From Phycisphaerales bacterium (GTDB lineage: Bacteria > Planctomycetota > Phycisphaerae > Phycisphaerales > SM1A02), in NCBI GenBank assembly GCA_020345805.1, contig CP070772.1, positions 3,870,294 to 3,902,828 of the forward strand: DNA of 32,535 nucleotides. The letters are read 5' to 3'. Below, piece after piece: positions 8,415 through 16,908 of the stretch; the first letter of the stretch is position 1; each line of letters opens with the position of its first letter. The translations under genes and the position numbers were made by a program. The notes beneath the pieces are model-generated. The model was not told the origin of the DNA. It searched no databases and worked only from the letters and a program-made list of their open reading frames with translations.

Positions 8415-8498
8415 GTCCTGTCTCTGCAATGACGGGCGCGATCACAAACAGAATACGATATGGCGGGATTGGCGGGTATCCGGAAGTGATAGCAGCGG

Positions 8499-8504
8499 TA
8501 GAAT
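8499..8504 (+). promoter_or_regulatory. -10-like hexamer TAGAAT 6 nt before the gspE GTG
   Basis: TAGAAT matches the -10 consensus at five of six positions and is separated from the GTG at 8511 by exactly 6 nt. Transcription would begin at the start codon. No ribosome site precedes the GTG, consistent with a leaderless message. No obvious -35 box. Confidence 0.4.
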
Positions 8505-8510
8505 CAGGTC

Positions 8511-10184
8511 GTGGGTCTTGGAAGCATACTTGTCGAACGCGGGCTGATCACCGACGAGCAGCTCGCCCAGGCCATCGCCGAACAGAACCGCACCGGCGAG
8601 CGGCTGGACCATGTACTGGTGAGGCTGGGGTTCGTCAGCTCTTCGCAGGTGCTGGAGGCGATCGGGCAGCAGTTCGCCATGCCCATCGTCGATCTGAACA
8701 CCATCGACGTGCCGGAAGAGGTCCTGCGAAAGCTCCCGGCGAAGCTGGTCTTCAAGCAGCGCTGCGTTCCCATCGAGCAGCGGGACGGCACGCTGCGGGT
8801 GGCGACCTGTGATCCATTCGAGCTGACCGCCTTCGATGAGCTGCGGCTGCTGACGGGGATGGCCATCGAGCTGGTACTGGCGGATGAGCGGGATATCCGC
8901 AAGTTCATCCGTGCCCACTATGGCGTGGCGGGCGACACGCTCGATGAGCTCGCCCGGGAGGACCAGCCGCTCATCGAGACCGCCGCCGAGGAGGTCGGCA
9001 CGGACGAGCTGGAGCAGGCCCAGGCGGCCAGCGTGATCAAGCTCGTCAACGACCTGCTCATCGAGGCCATCCGCGAGCGGGCCACCGACGTGCACATCGA
9101 GCCTTACGAGGACACGCTCTCCATCCGGTATCGCATCGATGGTGTGCTGACCCAGGCCGGCGTGCCCGCGACGGTGAACCGTTTCCGCAACGCCCTGATC
9201 AGCCGCCTGAAGATCATGGCCAACCTGAACATCGCCGAGAAGCGCAAGCCGCAGGACGGCCGGATCAGCCTGCGCCACAAGGGCGACGAGTTCGACCTGC
9301 GGGTGAGCGTCATCCCCATGATCTACGGCGAGGGGATCGTGCTGCGAATACTCGCCAAGACCGCGGAGATGTTCTCACTGAACGACCTGGGCATGGACGG
9401 GCGCACGTTGCAGCGCTGGGATGAGCTTATTTCAAGGCCGCACGGAATCCTGCTCGTGACCGGCCCCACCGGCTGCGGCAAGACCACGACGCTCTACGCC
9501 TCACTGATGCGCATCGTCAGCGATGAGGTGAAGGCGATCACCGTCGAGGACCCGGTGGAGTACAACCTGGAGACGGTGAACCAGATCCACGTGAACCGGC
9601 AGGTGGGGCTGGATTTCGCCGCGGGTTTGCGGGCGATTCTGCGTCACGATCCGGACATCATCATGATCGGCGAGGTGCGGGATCTGGAAACGGCCGAGGC
9701 GGCGGTGCAGGCCTCGCTGACCGGGCACCTGGTGTTCTCCACCCTGCACACCAACGACGCGTCCGGGGCGATGACGCGGCTTTTGGACATGGGAGTGGAG
9801 CCGTTCCTCGTCGCCTCATCGGTCGAGGGCGTGATGGCCCAGCGGTTGGTGAGGACGATCTGCGCCGAATGCGGCATGCCGCATGTGCCGGAGGCGGGTG
9901 ATGTGCCGCCCGATTTCGACAAGCGCGACAGCGATCAGTTCCTGATCGGCAAGGGTTGTGGCGAGTGCCGCAACACGGGTTTCCGCGGGCGGACCGGAGT
10001 GTATGAACTGCTGGTAATGACCGAGACGATCCGCGAGCTGGTCATGGCCCGCACCAACGCGACGAAGATCGCGCGTCTGGCGGAGGAAACCGGTGACCTG
10101 ATGGTTCTCCGCCGGGCGGGATTTGAGAAGGTCCGCCAGGGCGTGACGACATTCCCCGAAGTCCTCCGCGCTACGAAGGTATGA
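8511..10184 (+). CDS. GspE/PilB-family secretion or pilus assembly ATPase
   Basis: A 557-aa hexameric ATPase of the type II secretion / type IV pilus family that powers pseudopilin or pilin assembly at the inner membrane. The N-terminal 150 residues are a T2SSE_N/MshEN-like domain (LGSILVERGLITDEQLAQAI, LEAIGQQFAMPIVDL). Then come the Walker A GPTGCGKT (residues 318-325), Walker B-like DIIMIGEVRD (about 382-391), the His box TGHLVFSTLHTNDA, and two CxxC pairs (C451/C454 and C483/C486) forming the zinc site typical of GspE and PilB. The GTG start is the only one that keeps the domain N-terminus intact. It is followed 30 nt later by a zinc-ribbon membrane protein. No other secretion or pilus gene (gspD, gspF, pilC, pilins) is in the window, so GspE and PilB cannot be told apart from context. 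Confidence 0.93.
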   Translation: MGLGSILVERGLITDEQLAQAIAEQNRTGERLDHVLVRLGFVSSSQVLEAIGQQFAMPIVDLNTIDVPEEVLRKLPAKLVFKQRCVPIEQRDGTLRVATCDPFELTAFDELRLLTGMAIELVLADERDIRKFIRAHYGVAGDTLDELAREDQPLIETAAEEVGTDELEQAQAASVIKLVNDLLIEAIRERATDVHIEPYEDTLSIRYRIDGVLTQAGVPATVNRFRNALISRLKIMANLNIAEKRKPQDGRISLRHKGDEFDLRVSVIPMIYGEGIVLRILAKTAEMFSLNDLGMDGRTLQRWDELISRPHGILLVTGPTGCGKTTTLYASLMRIVSDEVKAITVEDPVEYNLETVNQIHVNRQVGLDFAAGLRAILRHDPDIIMIGEVRDLETAEAAVQASLTGHLVFSTLHTNDASGAMTRLLDMGVEPFLVASSVEGVMAQRLVRTICAECGMPHVPEAGDVPPDFDKRDSDQFLIGKGCGECRNTGFRGRTGVYELLVMTETIRELVMARTNATKIARLAEETGDLMVLRRAGFEKVRQGVTTFPEVLRATKV

Positions 10185-10214
10185 ACTTCGATTGCGAGGC
10201 AGTCCCTCGAGGCC

Positions 10215-10889
10215 GTGGAAAAACCACAGGCACATCCCGCCGACATTCCCGAGGGCGCTCAGTGTCCCGTCTGCGGATATCTGCTGGCCGGTCTGAGAAG
10301 TCATCAGTGCCCGGAATGCGGTCGCCCATTCACGCGACCGGAAACTCTCTTCACCTCCGAGCAGCGACGCAGGGCCGAGCGGCGAAGCGCTCTGTGGTGG
10401 TTTGCTGCGTCGCTGCTGTTTGTCGGCGCTCTGGCCACGTGGAACGGCCTCTTTCTCCACGCGGTTTTTGTCGTGCCGGCACTTGCGGGGACGAGCTCTA
10501 TCGGTCTGTTGCCGGCGTCACTTGCCCCGGCTCCCGTGCGCACTCATGTTCGCTGTCACTGGTTCAGGACAATTCTGCTGCCTCTTACGCCTCTTGTGGT
10601 CGTGTTGCTTCTAATGACACTACTGGACCGTTTGCACCTGTGGCAGTGGCTTTCGTACGTCACCCCGTTGCCTCGGTTGACGGAAGTACTATTCGATCTT
10701 TGGGTTGTCTCGACTGCCCCCGGCCCCATCGCATTCGCAGCGTGGCCAGTGCTGCTGATGAGGCGGCTTGCACCGGCGAACGTGGCATTGCCGGTGTCCG
10801 TATGGCTCGTTTACCTGGCTCTGTTGCTGGCATTGCTTGGCGCATCGGCTTTCGCCGGTCTCCTGATATGCATGAGCATTGCGCTGTAG
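10215..10889 (+). CDS. Zinc-ribbon multi-pass membrane protein, function unknown
   Basis: A 224-aa protein with a cytoplasmic zinc ribbon at the N-terminus (C17, C20, C32, C35, reading CPVCGYLLAGLRSHQCPECG) followed by hydrophobic segments. Likely membrane helices lie around residues 60-85, 120-140, 160-185 and 200-222. The start is the GTG at 10215, in frame with and 30 nt after the gspE stop, so the two may be co-transcribed. The same zinc-ribbon spacing occurs in the unrelated membrane protein at 27742-28872. GC content seems slightly lower than that of gspE. Function is unknown; the ribbon probably serves protein-protein contact or membrane anchoring, but this is inference. Confidence 0.75.
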   Translation: MEKPQAHPADIPEGAQCPVCGYLLAGLRSHQCPECGRPFTRPETLFTSEQRRRAERRSALWWFAASLLFVGALATWNGLFLHAVFVVPALAGTSSIGLLPASLAPAPVRTHVRCHWFRTILLPLTPLVVVLLLMTLLDRLHLWQWLSYVTPLPRLTEVLFDLWVVSTAPGPIAFAAWPVLLMRRLAPANVALPVSVWLVYLALLLALLGASAFAGLLICMSIAL

Positions 10890-11061
10890 AACGCATGAGT
10901 TGTCGCTGGTCGATGATGCGGCGAACTGAGTTGAGACGTGGAGGGCAATCCTCAGGGTCGTCCTTGTTCTCGATCAGAGCGAGCCGTGCCGTCCCCGGCC
11001 GAGGCGCGGTTCGGAGTAAGCGGGCGATTGCGCAAAGGGCACGCAGGTTGTTCGGGGATCG

Positions 11062-11082
11062 CCCGGGTCGAGGACGACCGGG
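11062..11082. repeat. Short stem-loop in the gap before nadB
   Basis: CCCGG-g-TCG pairs with CGA-CCGGG around an AGGA loop with one bulged base. It lies in the 279-bp gap between the zinc-ribbon gene and nadB, where I see no gene. There is no U-tract, so a terminator role is doubtful. Confidence 0.3.
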
Positions 11083-11152
11083 CTCGCTGAGTGGTGGGAT
11101 GTTCAGCTGTGCAGACGCGGGGATTGTTCGTGCTTTCGCTGCGGTGCGGCGC

Positions 11153-11158
11153 TAACAT
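11153..11158 (+). promoter_or_regulatory. -10-like hexamer TAACAT upstream of nadB
   Basis: TAACAT ends 10 nt before the ATG at 11169. It is identical to the putative -10 of the lysine-ketoglutarate reductase promoter. No -35 box is apparent. If used, the mRNA leader would be only a few nucleotides. Confidence 0.3.
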
Positions 11159-11168
11159 AGAAGCTGTC

Positions 11169-12860
11169 ATGCTCGATCATTTCGACCAGCGACGATACCT
11201 GATCCCGTTTCGATCGCTCCTCCTGCCGCACATCTTCACCGACACCTTGGTGATCGGATCGGGGGTCGCGGGGATGCGGGCGGCGATCGAGGCCGCCTCA
11301 CCCGGCGACGAGGGGGCGGGCGATACGGCGGGCGAGGGGGGGCGGGACGTGATCCTGCTGACCAAGGACCGGCTGGACATGTCCTGCACGGCCCTGGCCC
11401 AGGGGGGGATCGCCGCGGCTCACCATGAGGATGACAGCGTCGATGCCCATTTTCAGGACACGATCGATGCCGGAGCGGGCCTCTGCGCGGAAGACGCGGT
11501 GAGGACGCTGGTGGAGGAGGGGCCGGGAGCGATCGATGAGCTGCTCGGCTGGGGCATGCGGTTCGATCGTGATGAGGAGGGCGAGATCAGCTACGGCCGG
11601 GAGGGCGCCCATCGGCGCGATCGGGTGCTCCACACGGACGGCGCGGCCACAGGAGCGGAGCTGGTGAGATGCCTCGCCCAGCGAGTTTCAGACGAAGAGC
11701 GGATCCGCGTATTTGACAACTGCTTCGCCCTGGATCTGCTTACCAACGCTGCCAACGGCGATCGGGGCGATCAACGGGTGCTGGGGGCGATCACCCATCA
11801 TCCGCAGTACGGCCTCCAGATCATCTGGGCCAAGGCGACGATTCTCGCCGGCGGCGGGGCGGGCCAGGTTTACCGGGAGACGACGAACCCGGCGGTGGCG
11901 ACCGGCGACGGGCTGGCCATGGCCTACCGGGCGGGGGCGCTGATTGCGGATGTCGAGTTCGTTCAGTTCCATCCCACCACGTTGTACGTGGCGGGGGCGG
12001 GTCGCTGGCTGATCAGCGAAGCGGTGCGGGGGGCGGGGGCGCACCTCGTGGATCGCCGCGGCCGCCGGTTCATGAGCGAGTATCACGAGATGGCCGAACT
12101 GGCCCCGCGTGACGTGGTGAGCCGGGCCATCGCCGATCAGCTCTTCCAGTCACAGGAGCCGGCGGTATATCTGGACGTGCGACATCTGGGCAGTGAGTTC
12201 ACCCGGCGGTTCCCGAGCCTGGCCGAGACGCTCCAGTCCTATGACCTGGATCCGGCCAAGGACCTCATTCCCGTTCATCCCTCGGCGCATTACACGATAG
12301 GGGGAGTGGCAACGGACCTGCAGGGCCGCACGAGCCTATCCGGTCTGTATGCCTGCGGCGAGGTTGCGTGTACGGGGGTGCACGGGGCGAACCGTCTGGC
12401 CAGCAACAGCCTGCTGGAGGGTCTGGTCTTTGGCAAGCGGGCCGGCCGCGCCTGTCGGGAGATGGATGAGGAATCGCACGGCCCGATGAGGATCATCAGC
12501 GATATCCCCATGTCCGAGCGCGGCGAGCTGGACCTGATCGACGTCCGCTCCAGCCTTCGCAGCGCGATGTGGCGCAACGTGGGGATCGAGCGCAGCGGGC
12601 CGAAGCTCAAAGATGTCAGCGACATGTTCAACTTCTGGGCCCACTACACGCTGGACCACATCTTCGATGAGCCGATGGCGTGGGAGACCCAGAATCTGCT
12701 CACGGTGGGCGCGCTGATCACCCGCGCTGCCAACTGGCGGTGCGAGACGCGGGGTGTTCACTGCCGCACCGATTGTCCACAGCGTGATGATGCGCTTCTC
12801 CAACACGCCCGCTGGCGGGTGCGAAGACCGGAACCGATCATCTCGTCATCCGAACCGTGA
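11169..12860 (+). CDS. nadB: L-aspartate oxidase
   Basis: This 563-aa flavoenzyme oxidises L-aspartate to iminoaspartate, the first step of de novo NAD synthesis, together with quinolinate synthase NadA. The FAD-binding dinucleotide fold appears at residues 28-35 (VIGSGVAG). Family motifs follow: CTALAQGGIAAA, LHTDGAATG, ILAGGGAGQVYRETTNP, VEFVQFHPTTLY, LISEAVRGAGA and, near the end of the FAD domain, HYTIGGVATDLQGRTSLSGL, then YACGEVACTGVHGANRLASN. The C-terminal helical domain runs to about residue 550. Succinate dehydrogenase and fumarate reductase flavoproteins share the fold, but the HPTTLY and TGVHGANRLASNSLLEG signatures fit NadB. I use the ATG at 11169 because sequence upstream of it is unlike the family. 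nadA and nadC are absent here. A probable lipoprotein gene starts 7 nt after the stop. Confidence 0.93.
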   Translation: MLDHFDQRRYLIPFRSLLLPHIFTDTLVIGSGVAGMRAAIEAASPGDEGAGDTAGEGGRDVILLTKDRLDMSCTALAQGGIAAAHHEDDSVDAHFQDTIDAGAGLCAEDAVRTLVEEGPGAIDELLGWGMRFDRDEEGEISYGREGAHRRDRVLHTDGAATGAELVRCLAQRVSDEERIRVFDNCFALDLLTNAANGDRGDQRVLGAITHHPQYGLQIIWAKATILAGGGAGQVYRETTNPAVATGDGLAMAYRAGALIADVEFVQFHPTTLYVAGAGRWLISEAVRGAGAHLVDRRGRRFMSEYHEMAELAPRDVVSRAIADQLFQSQEPAVYLDVRHLGSEFTRRFPSLAETLQSYDLDPAKDLIPVHPSAHYTIGGVATDLQGRTSLSGLYACGEVACTGVHGANRLASNSLLEGLVFGKRAGRACREMDEESHGPMRIISDIPMSERGELDLIDVRSSLRSAMWRNVGIERSGPKLKDVSDMFNFWAHYTLDHIFDEPMAWETQNLLTVGALITRAANWRCETRGVHCRTDCPQRDDALLQHARWRVRRPEPIISSSEP

Positions 12861-12867
12861 ATCAGGC

Positions 12868-13512
12868 ATGGCTGGAACTGGAAGAACCGTCTTCACGTCC
12901 GGGCTGCTGCTCGCGTTGAGCACCGGGGCGGTCATGCCGATCGGTTGCAAGCCCTATCGCATCGAGTACCGCGATCGGCCTTCGTTTTACCACCGCGCTG
13001 CGGGAGAGGAGCTGCCTGATCGGGAGGTGCTGGAGGATGGCACGGTGGTCCTGTACCGGACCAACGACCCCCGCAGCGATTATCAGCGCAGCCGCGAGGT
13101 GGATGAGGAAGGCAAGCCGTTCCGGATCCGCGAGGAGAAGGAGGACGGCAGCATCGTGCTCCGGGCCTTTCTGCCCGAGCACGTGCTGGCCAACACCCTT
13201 ACCTGCCTCCAGAACGAGGAGTACAAGCTGCTCTGGCGGCAGGGCCTGGCGGAAAGGACGAAGCAGGCATACGAGAGCCGCGGCGAGGGAGTGGAGGAGT
13301 TCGCCGCGTTCTTTCGCAGGCATCGTCAGGAGCTGGCGAGGACGCTCAATCGGATGATCCTGGGGATTCCCCGCGAGGAGGTGGAGGTGGTATGGGCGAG
13401 CGATGCCGCCGTCGGATGCCGCCTGCGCCGGCACGTGGCCGATCAGTTCGTGTTCACGCAGGTGGAGATGGTCCGCGAGGGGCGGGACCTGAAGCTGCGG
13501 ATTATCCAGTGA
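12868..13512 (+). CDS. Probable lipoprotein, function unknown
   Basis: A 214-aa protein with an N-terminal hydrophobic segment (TVFTSGLLLALSTGAVMPIGC). Cys27 could be lipidated, although PIGC is an imperfect lipobox, so a plain signal peptide or anchor is possible. The mature part is charged and mostly helical or mixed (YRIEYRDRPSFYHRA, LEDGTVVLYRTNDPRSD, EEKEDGSIVLRAFLPEHVLA, RQGLAERTKQAYESRGEGVE) and ends at IIQ. I recognise no domain. The ATG at 12868 is chosen because it begins the signal segment and lies 7 nt after the nadB stop, so the two are probably translated from one mRNA. Any functional link to NAD synthesis is unsupported. Confidence 0.72.
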   Translation: MAGTGRTVFTSGLLLALSTGAVMPIGCKPYRIEYRDRPSFYHRAAGEELPDREVLEDGTVVLYRTNDPRSDYQRSREVDEEGKPFRIREEKEDGSIVLRAFLPEHVLANTLTCLQNEEYKLLWRQGLAERTKQAYESRGEGVEEFAAFFRRHRQELARTLNRMILGIPREEVEVVWASDAAVGCRLRRHVADQFVFTQVEMVREGRDLKLRIIQ

Positions 13513-13545
13513 TTGCGCTCAACACTTCTCGAGGGTAAACAGAAA

Positions 13546-13572
13546 CGCCCGCAGAGAAGGATTCCGCGGGCG
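13546..13572 (-). terminator. Intrinsic terminator of the small Cys-rich membrane protein gene
   Basis: On the minus strand a perfect 7-bp stem CGCCCGC/GCGGGCG with a 13-nt loop is followed directly by TTTCTGTTT. It lies 27 nt beyond the stop codon at 13599. The T-rich tract is only on the minus-strand side, so it serves the small gene and not nadB. Confidence 0.7.
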
Positions 13573-13598
13573 CCGAGTCGCTCGATGATTGTGCGCGG

Positions 13599-13919
13599 TC
13601 AAGGAGTGAGGGAGGTTTTGGCGGAATTGACGGCCATGATGGCCTTGTTCACATCCGCGCCGTTGGCGAGGAAGCGCAAGCCCGCGGAGAGCGGGCGATA
13701 GCCGTTGTGGTCCGCCCAGTGGATGGAGGGTTCCACGAGGGTTACGGTGTGAATCAGCTTGCCGGTCTCATTGGCCACCGGATGCTTGATGTGTTGAAGG
13801 GTCCCGCCGCTGTATACGAGGATCACGTAGAGCAGGATGAGCTTGAACAGCATGCCAAGGATGCTCACGCGCTTGCGGGGTTTGGCCGGTTTGTCGCAGC
13901 AGCAGTCGTGGTCGCACAT
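13599..13919 (-). CDS. Small membrane protein with Cys-rich N-terminus, function unknown
   Basis: A 106-aa protein beginning MCDHDCCCDKPAKPRKR, a Cys/Asp/His cluster that could bind metal. A single hydrophobic helix follows at about residues 22-39 (GMLFKLILLYVILVYSG), then a soluble tail (TGKLIHTVTLVEPSIHWADH and the C-terminal NKAIMAVNSAKTSLTP). The positive cluster KPRKR before the helix suggests a cytoplasmic N-terminus. The ATG at 13919 has a GGAG ribosome site about 8 nt upstream, and a dedicated terminator lies downstream, both supporting a real gene. It follows clpC on the same strand, but the strong clpC terminator separates them. I do not recognise the family. Confidence 0.75.
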   Translation of the reverse strand: MCDHDCCCDKPAKPRKRVSILGMLFKLILLYVILVYSGGTLQHIKHPVANETGKLIHTVTLVEPSIHWADHNGYRPLSAGLRFLANGADVNKAIMAVNSAKTSLTP

Positions 13920-14051
13920 GGCGGATCTCCGCGATTCAGGGGAGGTTTCCCGCCCGGTTGTTGGGAAGTGCGGGGAGAGGATTTCACAGGCCGGCAGCGG
14001 GGCGGCACCCCACCAGCGGCCCCTGCGGGGGCAGATCGTGGCGGAGGCACG

Positions 14052-14082
14052 CAAAAACGGCGGGTCGTGGAGCGACCCGCCG
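14052..14082 (-). terminator. Intrinsic terminator of clpC
   Basis: On the minus strand a perfect 10-bp stem CGGCGGGTCG/CGACCCGCCG (14082-14058) with a 5-nt loop is followed directly by TTTTTGC. It lies 36 nt after the clpC stop codon and is the clearest Rho-independent terminator in the window. Confidence 0.88.
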
Positions 14083-14118
14083 GGGGCGTGTCGCGGTTTG
14101 CCGGGGGCGACGGCCCGC

Positions 14119-16704
14119 CTAGCTGGCGGCGGCCTGCTCCTCCGTGGGGGTGGTGGGGGCCGGTTCGTCGCCGCCGTCGCCATCGCCCTCGTCGGAGTCC
14201 TCTTCGTCCTTGGGCAGAGGTTCGGCAGTGAAAAAGAGGTTCTCTGCCTCGTCTTTGCGTGAGACGACGATTTTTTCGCCGCTTTTGAACTCACCGCTGA
14301 GCAGAGATTCGGCAAGGGGGTCTTCGACGTGCGTGCCGATGGCGCGGCGGAGGGGCCTTGCCCCGAAGTCGGGGTTGAAGCCCTTGTCGATCAGGAAGTC
14401 CTTCGCAACCTTGTCCATCTCCAGTTCCATCCCCTTGGACCGCAGACGGTCGCGGACTTTGGACAGCTCGATCTCGATAATGTCGTAAAGATCATCCTTG
14501 ACCAGCGGCTTGAACACGATCGTCTCATCGAGACGGTTGAGAAACTCGGGGCGGAAGAATTTCTCGCACTCGTTGAGCAGCGCCTCCTTCATCTTCTTGT
14601 AGTTCTGGACTTCATCGCGCTTGCCGAAGCCGAAGGACTGTCCGCCCTTGATGAGTTCGGCTCCGATGTTGCTGGTCATGATGAGGATGACGTTCTTGAA
14701 ATCGACGTGCCGGCCGAAGGAATCGGTGAGACGGCCTTCCTCCATGATCTGGAGCAGCATGTTGAACACGTCCGGGTGGGCCTTCTCCACTTCGTCCAGC
14801 AGCACGACGGCATAAGGGCGTCGCCGGATGCGCTCGGTGAGCTGGCCGCCTTCCTCGTAGCCGACATAGCCGGGAGGCGCGCCGATGAGCCGGGAGACGT
14901 TGTGCTTCTCCATGTACTCGGACATGTCCAGGTAGACCAGGGCGTCGGGATCGCCGAACATGAACTCCGCCAGGGCCTTGGCCAGCAGCGTCTTGCCCAC
15001 GCCGGAGGGGCCGATGAAGATGAACGAGCCCATCGGGCGGGCGGGATCCTTCAGGCCGCTGCGGGCCTTGCGGATGGCCTTGGCCACCGACTCGACGGCC
15101 TCGTCCTGGCTCACGACGGTCTTGTGCAACTCCTTTTCCAACTGCAGGAGGCGCTCGGACTCTTCCTTCTCCAGGCGGGTGAGGGGCACGCCGGTCATCT
15201 TGCTGACGACCTCGGCGATGACCTCCTCGTCAACCACGCCCCCGATCTCGTTCATCTTCTCGCGCCAGACCTGCTGGAGGTTCTCCTTCTCGGCGCGGAG
15301 CTTCTCGGCCTGGTCGCGGAGCTCGGCGGCCTTCTCGTAGTCGGCGTTCTTGACCGCCTCATCCTTCTGGATGGAGAGCAGCTCGATCTGCTCCTCCATG
15401 TCCGCAAGGTCCGGGGGCTTGGTCATCTTGGTCAACCGCACCCGGGCGCCGGCCTCGTCGATGACGTCGATGCTCTTGTCCGGCTGCACTCGGCCCGGGA
15501 TGTAGCGTCCGGCCAGCTCCACGGCGGTGCGGAGGGCCTCGTTGGTGATCTCCACGCGGTGGTGCTTGGCATAACGGTCGCGCAGACCCTTCAGGATGTC
15601 CAAAGTCTGCTCGGCGCTGGGAGGTTCGACGGGAATCGACTGGAACCGCCTCTCCAGAGCGGTGTCCTTCTCGATGTACTTGCGGTACTCGTCGAAGGTG
15701 GTCGCACCAATGCACTGGATCTCGCCGCGGCTGAGCGCGGGCTTGAGGACGTTGGAGGCGTCAATCGCGCCCTCGGCACCGCCGGCCCCCACGAGAGTGT
15801 GCAGCTCGTCGATGAACAGGATCACGTTCTTGGCCCGGCGCACCTCGTTCATCACCGCCTTGATCCGCTCCTCGAACTGGCCGCGGTATTTTGTGCCCGC
15901 GACCATCAACGCCAGGTCCAGAACGATAAGGCGTCGATCGTGCAACAGGTCGGGAACCTCGTGATTGACGATCTGCTGCGCGAGGCCTTCGACGATGGCG
16001 GTCTTGCCCACTCCCGCTTCACCCAACAGAACGGGGTTGTTTTTAGTGCGTCGGCAGAGGACCTGAATCAGTCGCTCGATCTCATCGATGCGGCCGATGC
16101 AGGGATCCAGCTCGTCGTTCTTGGCCAGCTCGGTCAGGTCGCGGCCGAAGCTGTCCAGAGCGGGCGTCTTGCTCTTCCCGCGGCGGGGGGCGGCACCGGG
16201 CTCGCCGGCCGCGGGTCCGGGTCCGCCGCTGGGCTCCATCGGCTCCATCCCTTCCTCGCCCTCGACGCTGGCGCCCAGGAGGTTGAGCACCTCCTCGCGG
16301 ACCTCTTCAAGTTTGAGGCCGAGGTTGAGCAGAACCTGCGCGGCCACGCCGTCGTGCTCGCGGAGCAGGCCCAGCAGAAGGTGCTCGGTTCCCACGTAGT
16401 TGTGGTTCAGCGCCCGGGCTTCCTCGATGGCGTACTCGATGACTTTCTTGGCCCGCGGGGTCTGGGGCAGCTTGCCCATGGTGACCATCTCGGGCCCGGA
16501 CTTGACGAGCCGCTCGACCTCCAGGCGAACCTTGCGGAGGTCGATGTCGAGATTCTTGAGCACGTTGGCACCCACGCCCGAGCCTTCCTTAACCAGGCCC
16601 AGGAGGATGTGTTCAGTGCCTATGTATTCGTGATTGAACCGCTGGGCCTCCTGATTGGCCAGGGCCATCACTTTTCGAGCTCGATCAGTGAGCCGCTCAA
16701 ACAT
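14119..16704 (-). CDS. clpC: ClpC-type Hsp100 unfoldase, ATPase subunit of Clp protease
   Basis: This 861-aa AAA+ unfoldase feeds proteins to ClpP in the cytoplasm. It has the double Clp N-domain (residues 1-145, with paired [12 protein letters not shown] and [12 protein letters not shown] repeats) and a Gly/Pro linker (150-180). AAA1 has Walker A GEAGVGKT (228-235) and Walker B ILFIDE (295-300). A UVR-type middle segment (about 448-480, [15 protein letters not shown]) identifies ClpC rather than ClpA or ClpB. AAA2 has GPSGVGKT (565-572) and VVLLDE (633-638). The FGF tripeptide at 691-693 fits the ClpP-docking loop. The C-terminus is an acidic tail of about 30 residues. The ATG at 16704 has a GGGAG ribosome site. 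No McsA, McsB or CtsR neighbours are seen. The antisense strand is open over most of the gene, which I regard as a GC codon artefact. Confidence 0.96.
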   Translation of the reverse strand: MFERLTDRARKVMALANQEAQRFNHEYIGTEHILLGLVKEGSGVGANVLKNLDIDLRKVRLEVERLVKSGPEMVTMGKLPQTPRAKKVIEYAIEEARALNHNYVGTEHLLLGLLREHDGVAAQVLLNLGLKLEEVREEVLNLLGASVEGEEGMEPMEPSGGPGPAAGEPGAAPRRGKSKTPALDSFGRDLTELAKNDELDPCIGRIDEIERLIQVLCRRTKNNPVLLGEAGVGKTAIVEGLAQQIVNHEVPDLLHDRRLIVLDLALMVAGTKYRGQFEERIKAVMNEVRRAKNVILFIDELHTLVGAGGAEGAIDASNVLKPALSRGEIQCIGATTFDEYRKYIEKDTALERRFQSIPVEPPSAEQTLDILKGLRDRYAKHHRVEITNEALRTAVELAGRYIPGRVQPDKSIDVIDEAGARVRLTKMTKPPDLADMEEQIELLSIQKDEAVKNADYEKAAELRDQAEKLRAEKENLQQVWREKMNEIGGVVDEEVIAEVVSKMTGVPLTRLEKEESERLLQLEKELHKTVVSQDEAVESVAKAIRKARSGLKDPARPMGSFIFIGPSGVGKTLLAKALAEFMFGDPDALVYLDMSEYMEKHNVSRLIGAPPGYVGYEEGGQLTERIRRRPYAVVLLDEVEKAHPDVFNMLLQIMEEGRLTDSFGRHVDFKNVILIMTSNIGAELIKGGQSFGFGKRDEVQNYKKMKEALLNECEKFFRPEFLNRLDETIVFKPLVKDDLYDIIEIELSKVRDRLRSKGMELEMDKVAKDFLIDKGFNPDFGARPLRRAIGTHVEDPLAESLLSGEFKSGEKIVVSRKDEAENLFFTAEPLPKDEEDSDEGDGDGGDEPAPTTPTEEQAAAS

Positions 16705-16763
16705 CGGGCATCTCCCAGGATTCGGCGACGAGGCCGCCAGGGGTGACTGGACCGGGGCAGAGA

Positions 16764-16792
16764 ACTCTAGCGGTCCGCTTTCGGACCTTCCA
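16764..16792 (-). promoter_or_regulatory. Putative clpC promoter with a palindrome in its spacer
   Basis: On the minus strand TGGAAG (16792-16787) and TAGAGT (16769-16764) are 17 bp apart and would start transcription near 16757, giving a leader of about 53 nt. A perfect 6-4-6 palindrome, GGTCCG-CTTT-CGGACC (16772-16787), fills the spacer. This is the position where a repressor would block RNA polymerase. It is not a CIRCE element and does not look like the Firmicute CtsR heptad repeat. Confidence 0.35.
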
Positions 16793-16867
16793 CCGCGCCA
16801 ATGCGGCCTCTACAACCGGCAAGAACCGTACCAATACTTCGGTCCGCCGAGGCCGCCCCATGACTAA

Positions 16868-16896
16868 TTGGCCGCTTTACGACGGGCCCGTAAGGT
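16868..16896 (+). promoter_or_regulatory. Weak putative promoter of the gluzincin-like protein gene
   Basis: TTGGCC (16868-16873) and TAAGGT (16891-16896) are 17 bp apart; the -35 matches four and the -10 three consensus positions. Transcription would start around 16903, only a few nucleotides before the ATG at 16909. Weak evidence. Confidence 0.25.
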
Positions 16897-16908
16897 GCCG
16901 GTTTCCAG

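Noticed and set aside
11062..11082. Stem-loop before nadB as an intrinsic terminator
   Set aside because: No U-tract on either strand and it lies about 170 nt beyond the zinc-ribbon stop.
10181..11155. A 324-codon plus-strand frame starting at the gspE stop
   Set aside because: Ser/Arg-rich translation overlapping the zinc-ribbon gene in another frame. The GTG-started frame at 10215 has the CxxC pairs and membrane helices.
11124..11158. TTGTTC (11124) with TAACAT (11153) as a full nadB promoter
   Set aside because: The spacing is 23 bp, too long for a sigma-70 promoter; only the -10-like element is retained.
14329..16746. An 805-codon open frame antisense to clpC
   Set aside because: It mirrors a GC-rich conserved gene whose codon bias leaves the opposite frame free of stops. 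The translation has no domain and is Leu/Ala/Gly/Asp-repetitive, whereas clpC on the other strand is unmistakable.
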